A DNA stretch of 64,000 nt from Arthrobacter sp. DNA4 (GCF_024362385.1 NZ_CP101466.1:3596001-3660000), one strand, 5' to 3'; numbered from the stretch's first letter, positions 7,693 through 16,954 are shown. Numbers and translations: made by a program. The notes: generated by a model from the sequence alone, not told the origin.

Positions 7693-8466
7693 ATGATCGA
7701 GATCCTGAACCCCGCTGAAGTGGCCCGCGCCCGGGAGACCGGCGCCCTGGTGGCGGACATCCTGCAGGCCATGAAGAGCCGCGCCACGGTGGGCACCAAC
7801 CTCCTGGACATCGACCAGTGGACCAAGGAGATGATCACCGAGGCCGGGGCCGAATCCTGCTACGTGGACTACGCCCCGTCGTTTGGCCGGGGCCCGTTCG
7901 GGCACTACATCTGCACGGGCGTCAACGATGCCGTGCTGCACGGACTCCCCCACAACTACGACCTGGCCGACGGCGACCTGCTGACCCTGGACCTCGCCGT
8001 CGTCAAGAACGGGATGGCCGCCGACGCCGCCATCAGCTTCATTGTGGGCGAATCACGCCCGGCGGAGAGCGTGGCCATGATCGAGGCCACCGAGCGGGCG
8101 CTGGCCGCCGGAATAGCCGCCGCCGGGCTTACCGCGAAGATCGGCGACATCTCCTACGCCATCGGCCGGGTCCTCAGCGATGCGGGATATCCGGTCAACA
8201 CGCAGTTCGGCGGCCATGGGATCGGATCCACCATGCACCAGGATCCGCACGTCCCCAATACGGGGCGGCCCGGCCGCGGATTCAAGCTGCGGCCCGGGCT
8301 GCTGCTGGCACTGGAGCCGTGGATCATGGCGGACACGGCGGAGCTGGTAACGGACGACGACGGGTGGACCCTCAGGAGCGCCACCGGCTGCCGAACGGCG
8401 CACACCGAGCACACCATCGCCATCACCGAGGACGGCGCCGAGATCCTGACCCTGCCCTCGCGGTAG
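7693..8466 (+). CDS. map: Methionine aminopeptidase, type I
   Basis: Removes the initiator methionine from nascent proteins; a cytosolic dimetal enzyme of 257 residues. The pita-bread fold landmarks are visible: substrate His in GHYICTGVNDAVLHG, first metal Asp residues in LLTLDLAVVKNGMAADAA, the FGGHGIG histidine and the C-terminal glutamates in ALEPW and TAHTEHTIAI. The ATG at 7693 follows GAAGGG at proper spacing; the ATG at 7678 lacks one. Actinobacteria usually have more than one map gene and this is a stand-alone copy. Its last 27 bases recur after the next gene as part of a 48-bp direct repeat. Confidence 0.93.
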   Translation: MIEILNPAEVARARETGALVADILQAMKSRATVGTNLLDIDQWTKEMITEAGAESCYVDYAPSFGRGPFGHYICTGVNDAVLHGLPHNYDLADGDLLTLDLAVVKNGMAADAAISFIVGESRPAESVAMIEATERALAAGIAAAGLTAKIGDISYAIGRVLSDAGYPVNTQFGGHGIGSTMHQDPHVPNTGRPGRGFKLRPGLLLALEPWIMADTAELVTDDDGWTLRSATGCRTAHTEHTIAITEDGAEILTLPSR

Positions 8467-8487
8467 GAGCTGTTCCGTCCCCACCAC
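8440..8487. repeat. Direct repeat, left copy (map 3' end)
   Basis: 48 bp matching 9554-9601 at 46 of 48 positions (differences at offsets 33 and 38). It covers the map stop codon and what reads, on the other strand, as the last codons of the downstream acetyltransferase gene with its stop lost. The pair bounds a 1.07-kb segment carrying the phosphotransferase gene. Confidence 0.9.
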
Positions 8488-9553
8488 GTTCACCTCGGGC
8501 ATCGACCAACCGCCGCCTCCTAAAATGGGGAGGTGAACCTTTCGCATCTCGGCGTGCCCGTCGGGCCGATGATTCGCGTCCATGGCGGGTTCGCCAACCG
8601 GATGTACCGGCTCGACACTGACGATGGGTCGTTCGCGGTGAAGGAGTTGAACCTGGTCGATCGCCGCTGGCCCTATCGCATCAAGGACGTGCTCCGGTTT
8701 GAGCGGGCCGCCTTCGCTGCCGGCGTTCCGATGCCAGAGCCGATTTCGGCCGACCACAACACACTCGTTCACCGATGGGTCGATGGCGGGAAGGCCGAAG
8801 CGCCGGTGTCGGCGAGCTACGCGTTTGAGATCGGTGAGATTCTCGCGCGTATCCATTCGCTCGACGTCGCGTGGAGCGACGCGTTGATCGAGGAGCAGGC
8901 GTCAAGGGACTGGGCTGAGCTCGCCGTCCAGGCGGCGGCGACCGGACAACCGTGGGCTGCAGAGCTCGCCTCCCAGGTCGAAACGTTCCTCGCGATTGCC
9001 CGCTTCGTTGACACCTGCAATCGGCCAGGCCCAGTCGTTCTGACGCACAGAGACATCCAACCGTGGAACCTGCTCGCTCGAGAAGGCCGGGCGGTGGTGC
9101 TCGACTGGGAACTCTCGGGGATGCTCGACCTGTCCGGCGAGCTCGGATCGACCGCGCTGAGCCTTGCGAAGGGGCCCGGCGTCGATGACATCAGGCCCGC
9201 CATTTTCCGCTCGGTTCTCGACGGCTATGTGGCAGGGGGCGGAACGCTGCCGCCGCCGGGTCCAAGCTGGTTTGCGTTCATAATCGGCGGCTGGCTGGGG
9301 CACACGAGGTGGAACATCCTCCGGTGCCTCGCCGGTGTTGAGGCAAGCACCGGGCCAGACCTCGCGCTGTCGCATGAGTCCGTGCGCGACGGGGTGCGCG
9401 GCCTCCCCGACTTGTTCTGCCGGCTTCCGGATCTCGAGGCGTTGCTGGGGTGACAGTGAACTGCGTTGCCTGCAATTCCGCATGCGTCGATCACCCCTCC
9501 GATGCAGCAGGTGAGTCGGCTAGCGCGTGCTGGACCTGGGCGGACGCGGCGCA
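8488..9553. other. Probable inserted segment carrying the phosphotransferase
   Basis: This block sits between two 48-bp near-identical repeats. Removing it with one repeat would restore a compact convergent map and acetyltransferase arrangement with 3 bases between stop codons. There is no transposase, inverted terminal repeat or integrase, so it is not a recognisable insertion sequence. Bases 9454-9553 after the gene hold no further feature. Confidence 0.65.
8533..9453 (+). CDS. Aminoglycoside-phosphotransferase-fold kinase
   Basis: 306 residues of the APH/choline-kinase fold. The catalytic and metal-binding motifs are VVLTHRDIQPWNLL (Asp base, Asn metal ligand) and VVLDWELSG (metal Asp, with Trp in place of the usual Phe or Tyr). 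An N-lobe lysine is in SFAVKELN. The substrate is unknown; homologs range from antibiotic kinases to small-molecule kinases, and resistance cannot be claimed. The GTG at 8533 directly follows GGGGAG, an awkward spacing, so Met13 (8569) is a possible start. Base composition is more TCG/CGT-rich and less GC-extreme than neighbours, and the gene lies alone between direct repeats, so it looks recently acquired. Confidence 0.85.
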   Translation: MNLSHLGVPVGPMIRVHGGFANRMYRLDTDDGSFAVKELNLVDRRWPYRIKDVLRFERAAFAAGVPMPEPISADHNTLVHRWVDGGKAEAPVSASYAFEIGEILARIHSLDVAWSDALIEEQASRDWAELAVQAAATGQPWAAELASQVETFLAIARFVDTCNRPGPVVLTHRDIQPWNLLAREGRAVVLDWELSGMLDLSGELGSTALSLAKGPGVDDIRPAIFRSVLDGYVAGGGTLPPPGPSWFAFIIGGWLGHTRWNILRCLAGVEASTGPDLALSHESVRDGVRGLPDLFCRLPDLEALLG

Positions 9554-9601
9554 GAGATCCTGACCCTGCCCTCGCGGTAGGAGCTATTCCATCCCCACCA
9601 C
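9554..9601. repeat. Direct repeat, right copy (GNAT 3' end)
   Basis: Second copy of the 48-bp repeat. It carries a remnant of the map 3' end including its TAG (9578-9580), and the true stop of the acetyltransferase gene three bases on. The left copy has a base change that removes that acetyltransferase stop. This shows the repeat spans the original map/GNAT junction. Confidence 0.9.
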
Positions 9602-10102
9602 GCCGCTGCGGCGCTCCAGCAGCAGTGTGTCCTGCCAGTGCCCGGCCTTGGGGCCATGGCTGATCTGCGCAATCCGCTCCCGGGTCCCCACCACCCGGAA
9701 GCCCAGCTTTTGGTGCAGCGCCAGGCTGGCGGCGTTCTCGGGAAAGATGCTGGACTGGATGGTCCAGATGCCCGCCGCCTCCGTGGATTCGATCAGGGCC
9801 GCGAGGAGGAGCCGGCCCACGCCCCGGCCCTGGGCCAGAGGGTCAACATAAATGGAGTGCTCCACCAGGCCCCGGTACACCTCACGGGAGGAAACCCGGG
9901 ACACGGCGGCCCAGCCCAGGACCCGCCCCGCATCCCCGGCGACGATCCGGTGCTCAGGCAACCGCACGGCGTCGAACGCTTCCCAGGTGGGCGGCTCGCT
10001 CTCGAACGTCGCCTCCCCCGTGGCGATGCCGGCGGCGTAAATTGCGTGGACGGCGTCCCAGTCATCGGGGCACATGGGGCGGATGGTTACGGGGCTGTCC
10101 AT
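9584..10102 (-). CDS. GNAT-family N-acetyltransferase (phosphinothricin-acetyltransferase-like)
   Basis: 172 residues of the GNAT fold. The acetyl-CoA pyrophosphate loop is DPLAQGRGVGRLLLAALI, preceded by the SIYVDP strand. The N-terminal TIRPMCPDDWDAVHAIYAAG and the C-terminal HQKLGFRVVGTRERI with GHWQDTLLLER are characteristic of the PAT/MddA group, which acetylates phosphinothricin or methionine sulfone/sulfoximine. The real substrate is uncertain. The start was set at ATG 10102; ATG 10111, three codons earlier, is possible. It lies convergent to map, with the inserted kinase in between. Confidence 0.88.
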   Translation of the reverse strand: MDSPVTIRPMCPDDWDAVHAIYAAGIATGEATFESEPPTWEAFDAVRLPEHRIVAGDAGRVLGWAAVSRVSSREVYRGLVEHSIYVDPLAQGRGVGRLLLAALIESTEAAGIWTIQSSIFPENAASLALHQKLGFRVVGTRERIAQISHGPKAGHWQDTLLLERRSGVVGME

Positions 10103-10250
10103 GGATCCCATTATGGTGTGGCGCCCGCGGGCCACCGCCAAGGCAGGCGGCGGCGTAAAAAATTCGTCAATAAAACAGCCCGCCCGCCCCGATTCCACCC
10201 GTGCGGCCCTTTGATGGAGGCATAGGCAGGCATGAAGCCAGGGAGGGCAG

Positions 10251-10646
10251 ATGCGGTGGGATGAGGAGCCCGCGGACCGCGGCAGGGTCAAGTTCGCCGC
10301 ATCCGCCGACGCCGTGGAGGGCTACGGCGGACGCGGGCTGAACGGCCGCGCCCTTCATCCTGTGGCTGGCTACATTTTCCCGGACCAGGACGGGGACCCG
10401 TGGTGGGTCATCTTCCAGCCCTGGCCCTCAGCCGGCCCGCATCCGCACCGGGTTCCCGGCGACATCCTTGCCTGCAACGATTCCTACGGCGACATGGTGC
10501 ACGTTGTGGTGCTCGCGGCAGGCGTCTGGGAGGACGACGCCGAGGCAGCCTTCAGCGCGAACGCCCCTTCCAGCCTGGCTGACGCCGCCCGGGTTGCGGC
10601 CGCGGTGGAGCCCATCAGCCCACGTGGACCCAGGGCCGCTGGGTGA
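10251..10646 (+). CDS. Conserved-looking hypothetical protein
   Basis: 131 residues, no family recognised. A strong ribosome site (GGGAGGG) precedes the ATG. The sequence is acidic and aromatic-rich in the middle ([20 protein letters not shown]), followed by [19 protein letters not shown], which reads like a soluble beta-rich domain; the end is Ala-rich. The last 32 bases overlap the end of the convergent permease gene, so the two transcripts would be antisense at their 3' ends. Confidence 0.65.
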   Translation: MRWDEEPADRGRVKFAASADAVEGYGGRGLNGRALHPVAGYIFPDQDGDPWWVIFQPWPSAGPHPHRVPGDILACNDSYGDMVHVVVLAAGVWEDDAEAAFSANAPSSLADAARVAAAVEPISPRGPRAAG

Positions 10647-12591
10647 CGTCCGGAACCGCCTCGCGCAGCACCTCACGGGTCACCGGCGCGATCTCGCCCT
10701 CGCCCAGGAACAGGAACCGGACCAGGTTGGTGATGGGGTTCCCCTCGGTCCAGCGGAAGTAGATGTGCGGCATCAGGCCAGTGACGTCCCTGATGTGCAG
10801 CAGCACGGAGGCGATGGTGTTGGGCACCACCGGGCCGTGGACTTCCAGGATGTGGTACCCGTGCCGGTTCACGCCGCGGACGTGCAGCTCGGTCTCGAAA
10901 TCCGAGGAGTCGTCCACGACGACCTCCAGGAACAGGGCGTCACCTGCCAGCGGGAGGTGGCTGACCTCGATGGCTGACTCGAGTTTGTCCCGGTAGGCCT
11001 CCGCGGACATCCGCAGCGGCTCGTGGGCGATGATGGCGATGGGCCCGTCCAGGGCGCTGGACATGAACTCCAGGGCCTGCTGGTCCAGATGAACCCGGGT
11101 CGCATGCAGCTCGAAGGAACGGCGGACCCGGGACAGCAGCGAGATGACGATGATGCCGAGGATGAAGATGGCGGCGATCCGGATGCCCTCGGGCCGTTCG
11201 AAGATGTTGGCCACCGTGGTGTACGCGAACACGACCGAAATGACACCAAAGCCCACCGTGAGGTTCCGCTGCCTCCGCCGGCGCGCCGAGAGCGTGACGG
11301 CCACCGCGGCGGAAGTCATCAGCACCAGGACGCCGGTGGCGTACGCGCCGCCCTGGGCGTCGACGTCGGCGTTGAAGATGAAGGTGATCAGGAAGCCGAT
11401 CAGGGTGAAGACGAGGACCAGGGGCCGCACAGCCTTGGCCCAGGCCGGAGCCATGCCGTAGCGCGGGAGGTACCGCGGCACCAGGTTCAGCAGCCCTGCC
11501 ATGGCCGAGGCGCCGGCGAACCAGAGGATGCCGATGGTGCTGATGTCATACACGCTGCCGAAGCCCACACCCAGGTATTCGTGCGCCAGGAAGGCCAGGG
11601 CACGGCCGTTGGCCTGGCCGCCGGGCTGGAATTCCTGTTCCGGGATCAGGACCACGGTGATGAAGCTGGTGGTCAGCAGGAAAACGCTCATGATCACAGC
11701 GGCGGTGGTGAGCATGCGCCGGGCGCCCCGGATGCGGCCTGCGGGGTTCTCCTCCGTGTCGTCCTCAGCGCCCCGCACCTGCGGCATCACGGCCACGCCG
11801 GTTTCGAAGCCGGAGAGGCCCAGGGCCAGCTTGGGAAACACCAGCAGCGCGATGGCCACGGCCATGACCGGGTTTCCGTGCGACACCCACAGGTTGGTCC
11901 ACCAGTCCCCCGTGGCCGCGGGGTGCGTGAGCACCTGCGCCAGGGTGGCGACCACCACCACGGCGTTCAAGCCCAGGTAGAGAACCACCAGGACCACCGC
12001 GACGCCGATGGCTTCCTTGAATCCCCGCAGGAACACCGCTGCCAGCAGGGCCAGCAGGAAGAGCGTCACGGGGACGTTCTGGGTCTGGAGCCAGCCCGGC
12101 GCCACGGGATTGCCCAGCAGGTGCGCGGTGGCGTCGGCGGCCGAGAGGGTCATGGTGATCATGAAGTCGGTGGCGGCGAACCCCAGGAGGACCAGCACCA
12201 GGAGCTTGCCGCCCCACCGGGGCAGCAGCCGCTCGAGCATGGCGATGGAGCCTTCACCGCGGGGGCTTTCCCCGGCGACCCTGCGGTACACCGGCAGGGC
12301 GCCGAGCAGGGTCACCGCCACCAGCACCAGGGTGGCCAGCGGGGAGATGACCCCTGCGGCCAGCGCGGCGATGGCCGGCTGGTAGCCCAGGGTGGAGAAG
12401 TAGTCCACGCCCGTCAGGCACATGACCTGCCACCACGAATGCTTCTTCTCGTGCTGCGTCGGCACGCCGCCGGGACCCGGGTGGGCGCCCTTGCTGTCCT
12501 GCAGCCCAAACAGCAGCCAGTCCTGGAGCGCCTTCCTGCCGTGGGCGTGGGGCGCGGACGGATCCGCCGGGGGCCTGCTCAACGTGGTCAT
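10615..12591 (-). CDS. APC-superfamily amino acid permease with long C-terminal domain
   Basis: An inner-membrane transporter of 658 residues. Roughly residues 50-510 contain about a dozen hydrophobic helices, beginning with the [20 protein letters not shown] segment typical of large actinobacterial APC permeases. The last 130 residues are soluble ([20 protein letters not shown] ... [20 protein letters not shown]), probably a cytoplasmic regulatory domain. The ATG at 12591 follows AAGGCAG. Substrate is unknown; potassium or amino acid transport are both possible for such long members. It is divergent from the FetB-like gene. Confidence 0.85.
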   Translation of the reverse strand: MTTLSRPPADPSAPHAHGRKALQDWLLFGLQDSKGAHPGPGGVPTQHEKKHSWWQVMCLTGVDYFSTLGYQPAIAALAAGVISPLATLVLVAVTLLGALPVYRRVAGESPRGEGSIAMLERLLPRWGGKLLVLVLLGFAATDFMITMTLSAADATAHLLGNPVAPGWLQTQNVPVTLFLLALLAAVFLRGFKEAIGVAVVLVVLYLGLNAVVVVATLAQVLTHPAATGDWWTNLWVSHGNPVMAVAIALLVFPKLALGLSGFETGVAVMPQVRGAEDDTEENPAGRIRGARRMLTTAAVIMSVFLLTTSFITVVLIPEQEFQPGGQANGRALAFLAHEYLGVGFGSVYDISTIGILWFAGASAMAGLLNLVPRYLPRYGMAPAWAKAVRPLVLVFTLIGFLITFIFNADVDAQGGAYATGVLVLMTSAAVAVTLSARRRRQRNLTVGFGVISVVFAYTTVANIFERPEGIRIAAIFILGIIVISLLSRVRRSFELHATRVHLDQQALEFMSSALDGPIAIIAHEPLRMSAEAYRDKLESAIEVSHLPLAGDALFLEVVVDDSSDFETELHVRGVNRHGYHILEVHGPVVPNTIASVLLHIRDVTGLMPHIYFRWTEGNPITNLVRFLFLGEGEIAPVTREVLREAVPDVTQRPWVHVG

Positions 12592-12732
12592 GTCTGCCTT
12601 TCCGCGCTGCCCTTTGCATCGCGACCCTTGCGAAGCTAGCACCGGCCAAAAGGGCGGGAGCGCCGAAAAGGCATTTCTTAATGATTCCTTGACGCGTGAT
12701 CTACGACGCAGTGCGGTCAGTAAGCTGGCGGC

Positions 12733-13479
12733 ATGCCAACCCTTGCCGCGCTGCTGCCCACCCTGGTGGCCGTTGCCATCCTGGCGGCACTCACGGTGGG
12801 CATCCTGTGGGGCGCGCGGACGCCGTCGTACCTCTCCCCCGCCCTGGCCATCCTCCGCGGCGCGGCCCAGCTGGCGGTCATCAGCCTGGTGCTGGGCGGC
12901 ATCATCACCAATCCCCTGTGGGTGGGCGCCGCCCTGTTGGTCATGTTCACAGTGGCGTCCGTGACGGCGGCGCGGCGGCTCACCTGGTCCTGGCGGCGCT
13001 TTGCCGTGGTGGCGGCAACCATGGCCGCCGGGATCCTGGTGACGCTGGGGGTCGTGTTCGGAACGGGCGCCATCGAGTTCTCCCCCCGGTACGCGCTGGC
13101 GGTGGGCGGAATCGTGATCGGCAACTCCATGACCATTGCCACCCTGGCTTACCGCCGCTTCTTCGAGGCGGTGGTGGAGCAGTGGGACCAGGTGGAGGGC
13201 TGGCTGGCGCTGGGCGCCACGCCCCGGCAGGCCACCCTCTTCCAAGCCCGGCAGGCGGTGCATTCAGCGTTGATCCCGTCCACGGACCAGACCAAGACCA
13301 CCGGCCTGGTCACGCTGCCGGGAGCGTTCGTGGGCGCCATCTTCGGCGGCGCCTCACCCCTGGAGGCGGGCCGGTTCCAGGTGGTGGTGCTCGCCTCAAT
13401 CATGGCCGCCGGGTCCATCACCGCGGTGGCACTGATCCGTTCGCTGGGCAACGTGAAGGTACGGCCCGCGGCGCCCTAA
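12733..13479 (+). CDS. FetB/UPF0014-family ABC transporter permease
   Basis: 248 residues, seven predicted membrane segments. The family signature is present: [20 protein letters not shown] in the middle, LGATPRQAT, then [20 protein letters not shown]. In E. coli FetB works with ATPase FetA as a putative iron exporter in oxidative stress. No FetA-like ATPase adjoins this gene, so it either uses one encoded elsewhere or acts differently. A strong hairpin containing its stop codon follows. The start is ATG 12733. Confidence 0.9.
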   Translation: MPTLAALLPTLVAVAILAALTVGILWGARTPSYLSPALAILRGAAQLAVISLVLGGIITNPLWVGAALLVMFTVASVTAARRLTWSWRRFAVVAATMAAGILVTLGVVFGTGAIEFSPRYALAVGGIVIGNSMTIATLAYRRFFEAVVEQWDQVEGWLALGATPRQATLFQARQAVHSALIPSTDQTKTTGLVTLPGAFVGAIFGGASPLEAGRFQVVVLASIMAAGSITAVALIRSLGNVKVRPAAP

Positions 13480-13495
13480 CAGACGGGCGCCGCGG
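13466..13495. terminator. Bidirectional hairpin terminator
   Basis: A perfect 11-bp stem, CCGCGGCGCCC / GGGCGCCGCGG, with an 8-base loop that contains the stop codon of the permease gene. It stands between two convergent genes (FetB-like and YceI), so it can serve both. There is no long T-run. Confidence 0.75.
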
Positions 13496-13505
13496 AACTG
13501 CTGCG

Positions 13506-14051
13506 TCAGCCCTGCTTGACCAGGGCCGCTTCCAGGCTGATCTTCACCTTGTCGCTGACCAGCAGGCCGCCGGCCTCCAGCGCCGCATTCCAGGTGAGCC
13601 CGAATTCCTTGCGGCTGATCTCTGTCTCGGCGGAGAAGCCCGCCCGCGTGGCGCCGAACGGGTCAACGGCAACGCCGGTGAACTCAACTTCCAGCTCGAT
13701 GGGCCGGGTGACGCCCTTGATGGTGAGGTCCCCGGTCAGGGTGTACTCCTCGCCGTCCCCTTCGATGGAGGTGCCGCGGAAGGTCATCTCGGGGTACTTC
13801 TCGACGTCGAAGAAGTCCTCGCCGCGCACGTGGGCGTCGCGGTTGGCGTCGCCGGAGTTGAAGCTGGCGGTGGATACCGTGGCGTGCACCGACGAGTCCG
13901 CCAGGGACTGGCCCACGCGTGCCTCGGCCTGGGCTTCGGTGAAACGGCCCCGGACCTTGCTGATCCCGGCGTGGCGGACGCTGAAGCCGATCTCGCTGTG
14001 GGACATGTCCAGGGTCCAGGTACCAGGCGTGAGTTCCTTGGGAAGGGTCAT
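13506..14051 (-). CDS. YceI-family lipocalin-like protein
   Basis: 181 residues of the YceI fold, a lipocalin-like barrel that binds isoprenoid lipids. Landmarks are the N-terminal GTWTLDMSHSEIGFSVRHAG, then KVRGRFTEAQAEARV and the C-terminal KVKISLEAALVKQG. There is no signal peptide, so unlike periplasmic E. coli YceI this copy is cytoplasmic, as usual in actinobacteria. The start ATG follows AAGGAG. It is transcribed alone, divergent from the next membrane protein gene. Confidence 0.92.
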   Translation of the reverse strand: MTLPKELTPGTWTLDMSHSEIGFSVRHAGISKVRGRFTEAQAEARVGQSLADSSVHATVSTASFNSGDANRDAHVRGEDFFDVEKYPEMTFRGTSIEGDGEEYTLTGDLTIKGVTRPIELEVEFTGVAVDPFGATRAGFSAETEISRKEFGLTWNAALEAGGLLVSDKVKISLEAALVKQG

Positions 14052-14160
14052 GGCAGTTCTCCTTACTCGTAGGGCCGCAGGCTCAGCCGCCCGCTACAGG
14101 CGCAAGACTGCGGATGCCCCTAAATATTCCCCCCGAAACCCACATGGAAAACAGGGCCGT

Positions 14161-14625
14161 ATGAACCGGAAGGGAACTTCCGGCGTATACATAAGCGTGG
14201 CTCTACGATTACTGACCGCCCTGGCGCTGTTCATTGATGCCGGCGTCCACCTCTTCCTGGCCCCGGGCTACCAGAACGCGCAGCCCGGCACTGTCAGCCA
14301 GGGCACCCTGTTCCTGCTCGAAGCCGCCGCGGCGCTGGTGGCCGGCGTCTATGTCCTGGTCCGCGGCAGCAGGGCTTCCTATGCCGTGGCCCTGGTGGTT
14401 GCCCTCAGCGCGTTCGCCGCCGTCGTGCTTTACAGGTACGTGGACATCCCGGCCATCGGACCCATCCCGGCCATGTACGACCCCGTTTGGTTCTTCTCGA
14501 AGACCCTCAGCGCAGTTGCCGAGGGAGCCGGCGCGGTGCTGGCCTTCGCCGGTCTGCTCCGTGGCGGCCGCAGGAGAACGTCCGACGACGGCGCCAGGCT
14601 TCGGGCCCGGCGCCGCCGCCCGTGA
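14161..14625 (+). CDS. Small membrane protein, function unknown
   Basis: About 154 residues with four hydrophobic segments (ALRLLTALALFIDAGVHLFL; LFLLEAAAALVAGVYVLV; AVALVVALSAFAAVVLY; LSAVAEGAGAVLAFAGLL) and an Arg-rich C-terminus. It resembles small DoxX-like four-helix membrane proteins of actinobacteria but lacks a motif that settles the family. The ribosome site is weak, so GTG 14197 is an alternative start. It is followed by a phosphatidyltransferase gene 42 bases on. Confidence 0.65.
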   Translation: MNRKGTSGVYISVALRLLTALALFIDAGVHLFLAPGYQNAQPGTVSQGTLFLLEAAAALVAGVYVLVRGSRASYAVALVVALSAFAAVVLYRYVDIPAIGPIPAMYDPVWFFSKTLSAVAEGAGAVLAFAGLLRGGRRRTSDDGARLRARRRRP

Positions 14626-14667
14626 CCATCACCCCCGCCGTTGTTAGCATGCAAGGGGAGGTGGCAC

Positions 14668-15402
14668 ATGGGCGCGGCTGAACGGGCAGTGCCGGACGCG
14701 TTCGGCGCCGTTTCCATCTATGTGCTGTCGGCCCTCTGGCTGACGTCCCTGTCCCCGTCCATGCCGGTCCTCCAGCTGGCCGGGCTGTGCGCGGGCGCCC
14801 TGGTGGCCGTGGCCGCCGCCGGTTCTGTCCTGCGCCGGATCCCCCGGTTCTCAACGCCGGCAGACCGGGTCACCCTGCTGCGCGCCATCCTCGTGGCCCT
14901 GTGCGCGGTGCTGGCCGTTCCGCAATTGTTCACGGGCCGCCGCACGGACCTGCTCCTCCCCATCCTGGGCGGCGCCGCGTTCCTCCTGGACGGGCTGGAC
15001 GGTGTGGTGGCCCGGCGCACCGGAACCTCCTCGCCGGCCGGGGCGCGGTTCGATTCCGCCACCGACGCCGCCCTGGTGCTGGTGCTGTCCGTCGCTGCCG
15101 CTCCCGTGGCGGGCGTCTGGACGCTGGGCATCGGGGCCATGTACTACGCGTTCGTTGCCGCGGGGCTCGTCCGGCCGCACCTTCGGGTGGCGCTGCCGCC
15201 CAGCGTTTCCCGCAAAGCCATTGGCGCGTTCCAGCCGTTCGCGCTGCTGTTCGCGCTCCTCCCCGGGGTCCCTGCGGTTGCCGCGGCGTTGGTACCGGCA
15301 CTCGCCCTGGCCCTGCTCGCGTTGTCCTTTACCCGCGACGTGGTCCAACTGGAACACCTGCACCGCGCCGGACTCCAGGGTGTGCCGGTCGCGGTTGCCT
15401 AG
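14668..15402 (+). CDS. CDP-alcohol phosphatidyltransferase
   Basis: An integral membrane enzyme of 244 residues that joins a CDP-activated lipid or alcohol to an alcohol acceptor. The diagnostic motif DG-x2-AR-x(n)-G-x3-D-x3-D is complete in DGLDGVVARRTGTS followed by AGARFDSATDA. About six membrane helices follow the usual pattern. The start at 14668 has GGGGAGG 5 bases upstream. The acceptor cannot be inferred; phospholipid or polyol head groups are both possible. Confidence 0.9.
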   Translation: MGAAERAVPDAFGAVSIYVLSALWLTSLSPSMPVLQLAGLCAGALVAVAAAGSVLRRIPRFSTPADRVTLLRAILVALCAVLAVPQLFTGRRTDLLLPILGGAAFLLDGLDGVVARRTGTSSPAGARFDSATDAALVLVLSVAAAPVAGVWTLGIGAMYYAFVAAGLVRPHLRVALPPSVSRKAIGAFQPFALLFALLPGVPAVAAALVPALALALLALSFTRDVVQLEHLHRAGLQGVPVAVA

Positions 15403-15450
15403 TTGGTGTGGGTACGCTGCCGCCCGGTCGCGTCACAGCAGCCCGTCCCG

Positions 15451-15828
15451 TTACAGCAGCCCCGCAACGGCGAAGCCTCCGGCAGCAGCGGCCACGGCGG
15501 CCGCTGCGGTGCCCACGGCATTGAGGAGGGCCAGGCCAGTGCGGCCGGACTGGACCAGGCGGACGGTTTCGAAGCTCGCGGTGCTGAAGGTGGTGTAGCC
15601 GCCCAGGAATCCGGTGCCGGCAATGGCCTGCAGCTCGGGCGGCGCCGCATGCACGATCACGGCACCCGCCACCAGGCCCAGCAGGAACGATCCTGTGACG
15701 TTGATGCCAATGGTCCCTACCGGCAGGGCGGTCCTGATCTTGGCGCGCACCAGGCCGTCAACCACGAAGCGGGCGGCGGCTCCCAGCCCGCCGGCGAGTC
15801 CCAGCAGGATGATGGTCAGCGGGCTCAC
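15451..15828 (-). CDS. crcB: CrcB/Fluc fluoride channel subunit
   Basis: 125 residues, four membrane helices, last gene of the fluoride operon. The conserved GGLGAAARF near the start, the INVTGSFLLG asparagine helix and the GFLGGYTTFSTASFE phenylalanine box all match Fluc channels, which expel fluoride as dual-topology dimers. It overlaps the previous crcB by ATGA. A pair of dissimilar crcB genes suggests a heterodimer of fixed opposite topologies, as seen in many Gram-positive bacteria. Confidence 0.95.
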   Translation of the reverse strand: MSPLTIILLGLAGGLGAAARFVVDGLVRAKIRTALPVGTIGINVTGSFLLGLVAGAVIVHAAPPELQAIAGTGFLGGYTTFSTASFETVRLVQSGRTGLALLNAVGTAAAAVAAAAGGFAVAGLL

Positions 15829-16352
15829 CGGTTTCCCTCCTTCGGGGAGCCGGCTGCGTCCGGCCGGGAGCTGGTCCGGGCATGCTGGGCTGCTGCCATC
15901 CGGATGCCGGCCACGGTGGTAACGGCTCCAACCAGCACGGAGGTTGCCACGTAAATGAAGGCGTCGGCGCTGCGGCCGGCACTGAACAGGGTGGTGGCTT
16001 CCACGGCCAGGGTGCTGTAGGTAGTGAAGGCGCCCAGGAACCCGGTGCCCACCAGCAGCCGGACCAGCCGCAGCCGTCCCGCGTCAGGGCCCCGGCGGAC
16101 CAGGGCCTCAAGCAGGGCGCCCAGCAGGAACGCTCCCGCGAGGTTGATGACCAGGGTGGGTACCGGCCAGCCGCCCGGCACGGGCAGGATGCTGCCCAGC
16201 CCGTAACGGGCCAGGGCGCCGAAGGTGCCGCCAACGATGACCACCAAGACGAATCCGGGATGCAGGTGGACCGGCCGGCGGATGCGTGCCTCGCCCAGTG
16301 TGCCTTGGTCTGCGCCAGCGGCTGCTGTGGCCCCGGGGACGGGCTGCTCCAT
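15825..16352 (-). CDS. crcB: CrcB/Fluc fluoride channel subunit (longer paralog)
   Basis: 175 residues. After about 30 extra N-terminal residues come the Fluc landmarks GGTFGALARYGLG, INLAGAFLLGALLEALV and GFLGAFTTYSTLAVE. Cytoplasmic tails are present at both ends compared with the shorter partner. Its ATG overlaps the stop of the universal stress protein gene by one base (TGATG), and its stop overlaps the next crcB, so all three genes are translated in a coupled way from the riboswitch-controlled message. Confidence 0.95.
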   Translation of the reverse strand: MEQPVPGATAAAGADQGTLGEARIRRPVHLHPGFVLVVIVGGTFGALARYGLGSILPVPGGWPVPTLVINLAGAFLLGALLEALVRRGPDAGRLRLVRLLVGTGFLGAFTTYSTLAVEATTLFSAGRSADAFIYVATSVLVGAVTTVAGIRMAAAQHARTSSRPDAAGSPKEGNR

Positions 16353-16900
16353 CAGTGGTCCGCTTTCGGCTGGTGCCTGGGGTGCGGGGCCAGCGGGACC
16401 ACCAGGACGGGCCGGTGCTGGCGGTGGGTGAGATGGACTGCCACGGATCCCACGAGCAGTTCCTCCAGCCGCGCCCCGAGTCCGCGTTCCCGGGTGCCCA
16501 CCACAATGACGGACGCGTCAGTGGTTTCCGCCAGCCGTCCCAGCGCCCTGGCAGGGTCCCCGGCCAGCGTCACGAAGGACCAGTCGATCCCGGTCCCGTC
16601 GAGGGCTTCGCGGAGGTGGCCGGCGATGGAGGCGCTGATGCCTTCGATGTCGTCATCAATCCCGTCGGGGTCGATGGGGCGGGCTTCCACCCTGCCGTCG
16701 GGCTCTTCCGCCAGGTAGGTGGTGACGTCCACGTAGGCGCAGACCAGCTTCACGCCCAGGCTGTAGGCCAGCTCGGCGGCGCGGTGGGCCACGGCCAGCG
16801 GCTGGCCCGGCACCACCCCCATGAGCACCGGTCCGCTGATTTTCCGGGGTGCATAGGGAACGCCGTTAGTGGAGGGGGCTGGTTTGTCCGGCTCAGTCAT
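16352..16900 (-). CDS. Universal stress protein in the fluoride operon
   Basis: A single UspA domain of 182 residues with an N-terminal extension of about 25. The ATP-binding signature G-x2-G-x9-G-S is present in GTRERGLGARLEELLVGSVA, so the protein probably binds ATP. The ATG follows GGAG. It is the first gene downstream of the crcB-motif riboswitch and is coupled to two fluoride channel genes, so it is likely induced by fluoride. A role in fluoride stress, for example guarding phosphoryl enzymes or ATP pools, is inference. Confidence 0.9.
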   Translation of the reverse strand: MTEPDKPAPSTNGVPYAPRKISGPVLMGVVPGQPLAVAHRAAELAYSLGVKLVCAYVDVTTYLAEEPDGRVEARPIDPDGIDDDIEGISASIAGHLREALDGTGIDWSFVTLAGDPARALGRLAETTDASVIVVGTRERGLGARLEELLVGSVAVHLTHRQHRPVLVVPLAPHPRHQPKADH

Positions 16901-16954
16901 GTGTTCTCCTGTTCGGCGGGGCAGGAAGACTGAACCGGGTGCGGGCACGGGTCA

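Noticed and set aside
11023..12639. Long plus-strand frame inside the permease
   Set aside because: Antisense shadow of a clear membrane transporter; His/Gln/Asp-rich translation typical of reversed hydrophobic codons.
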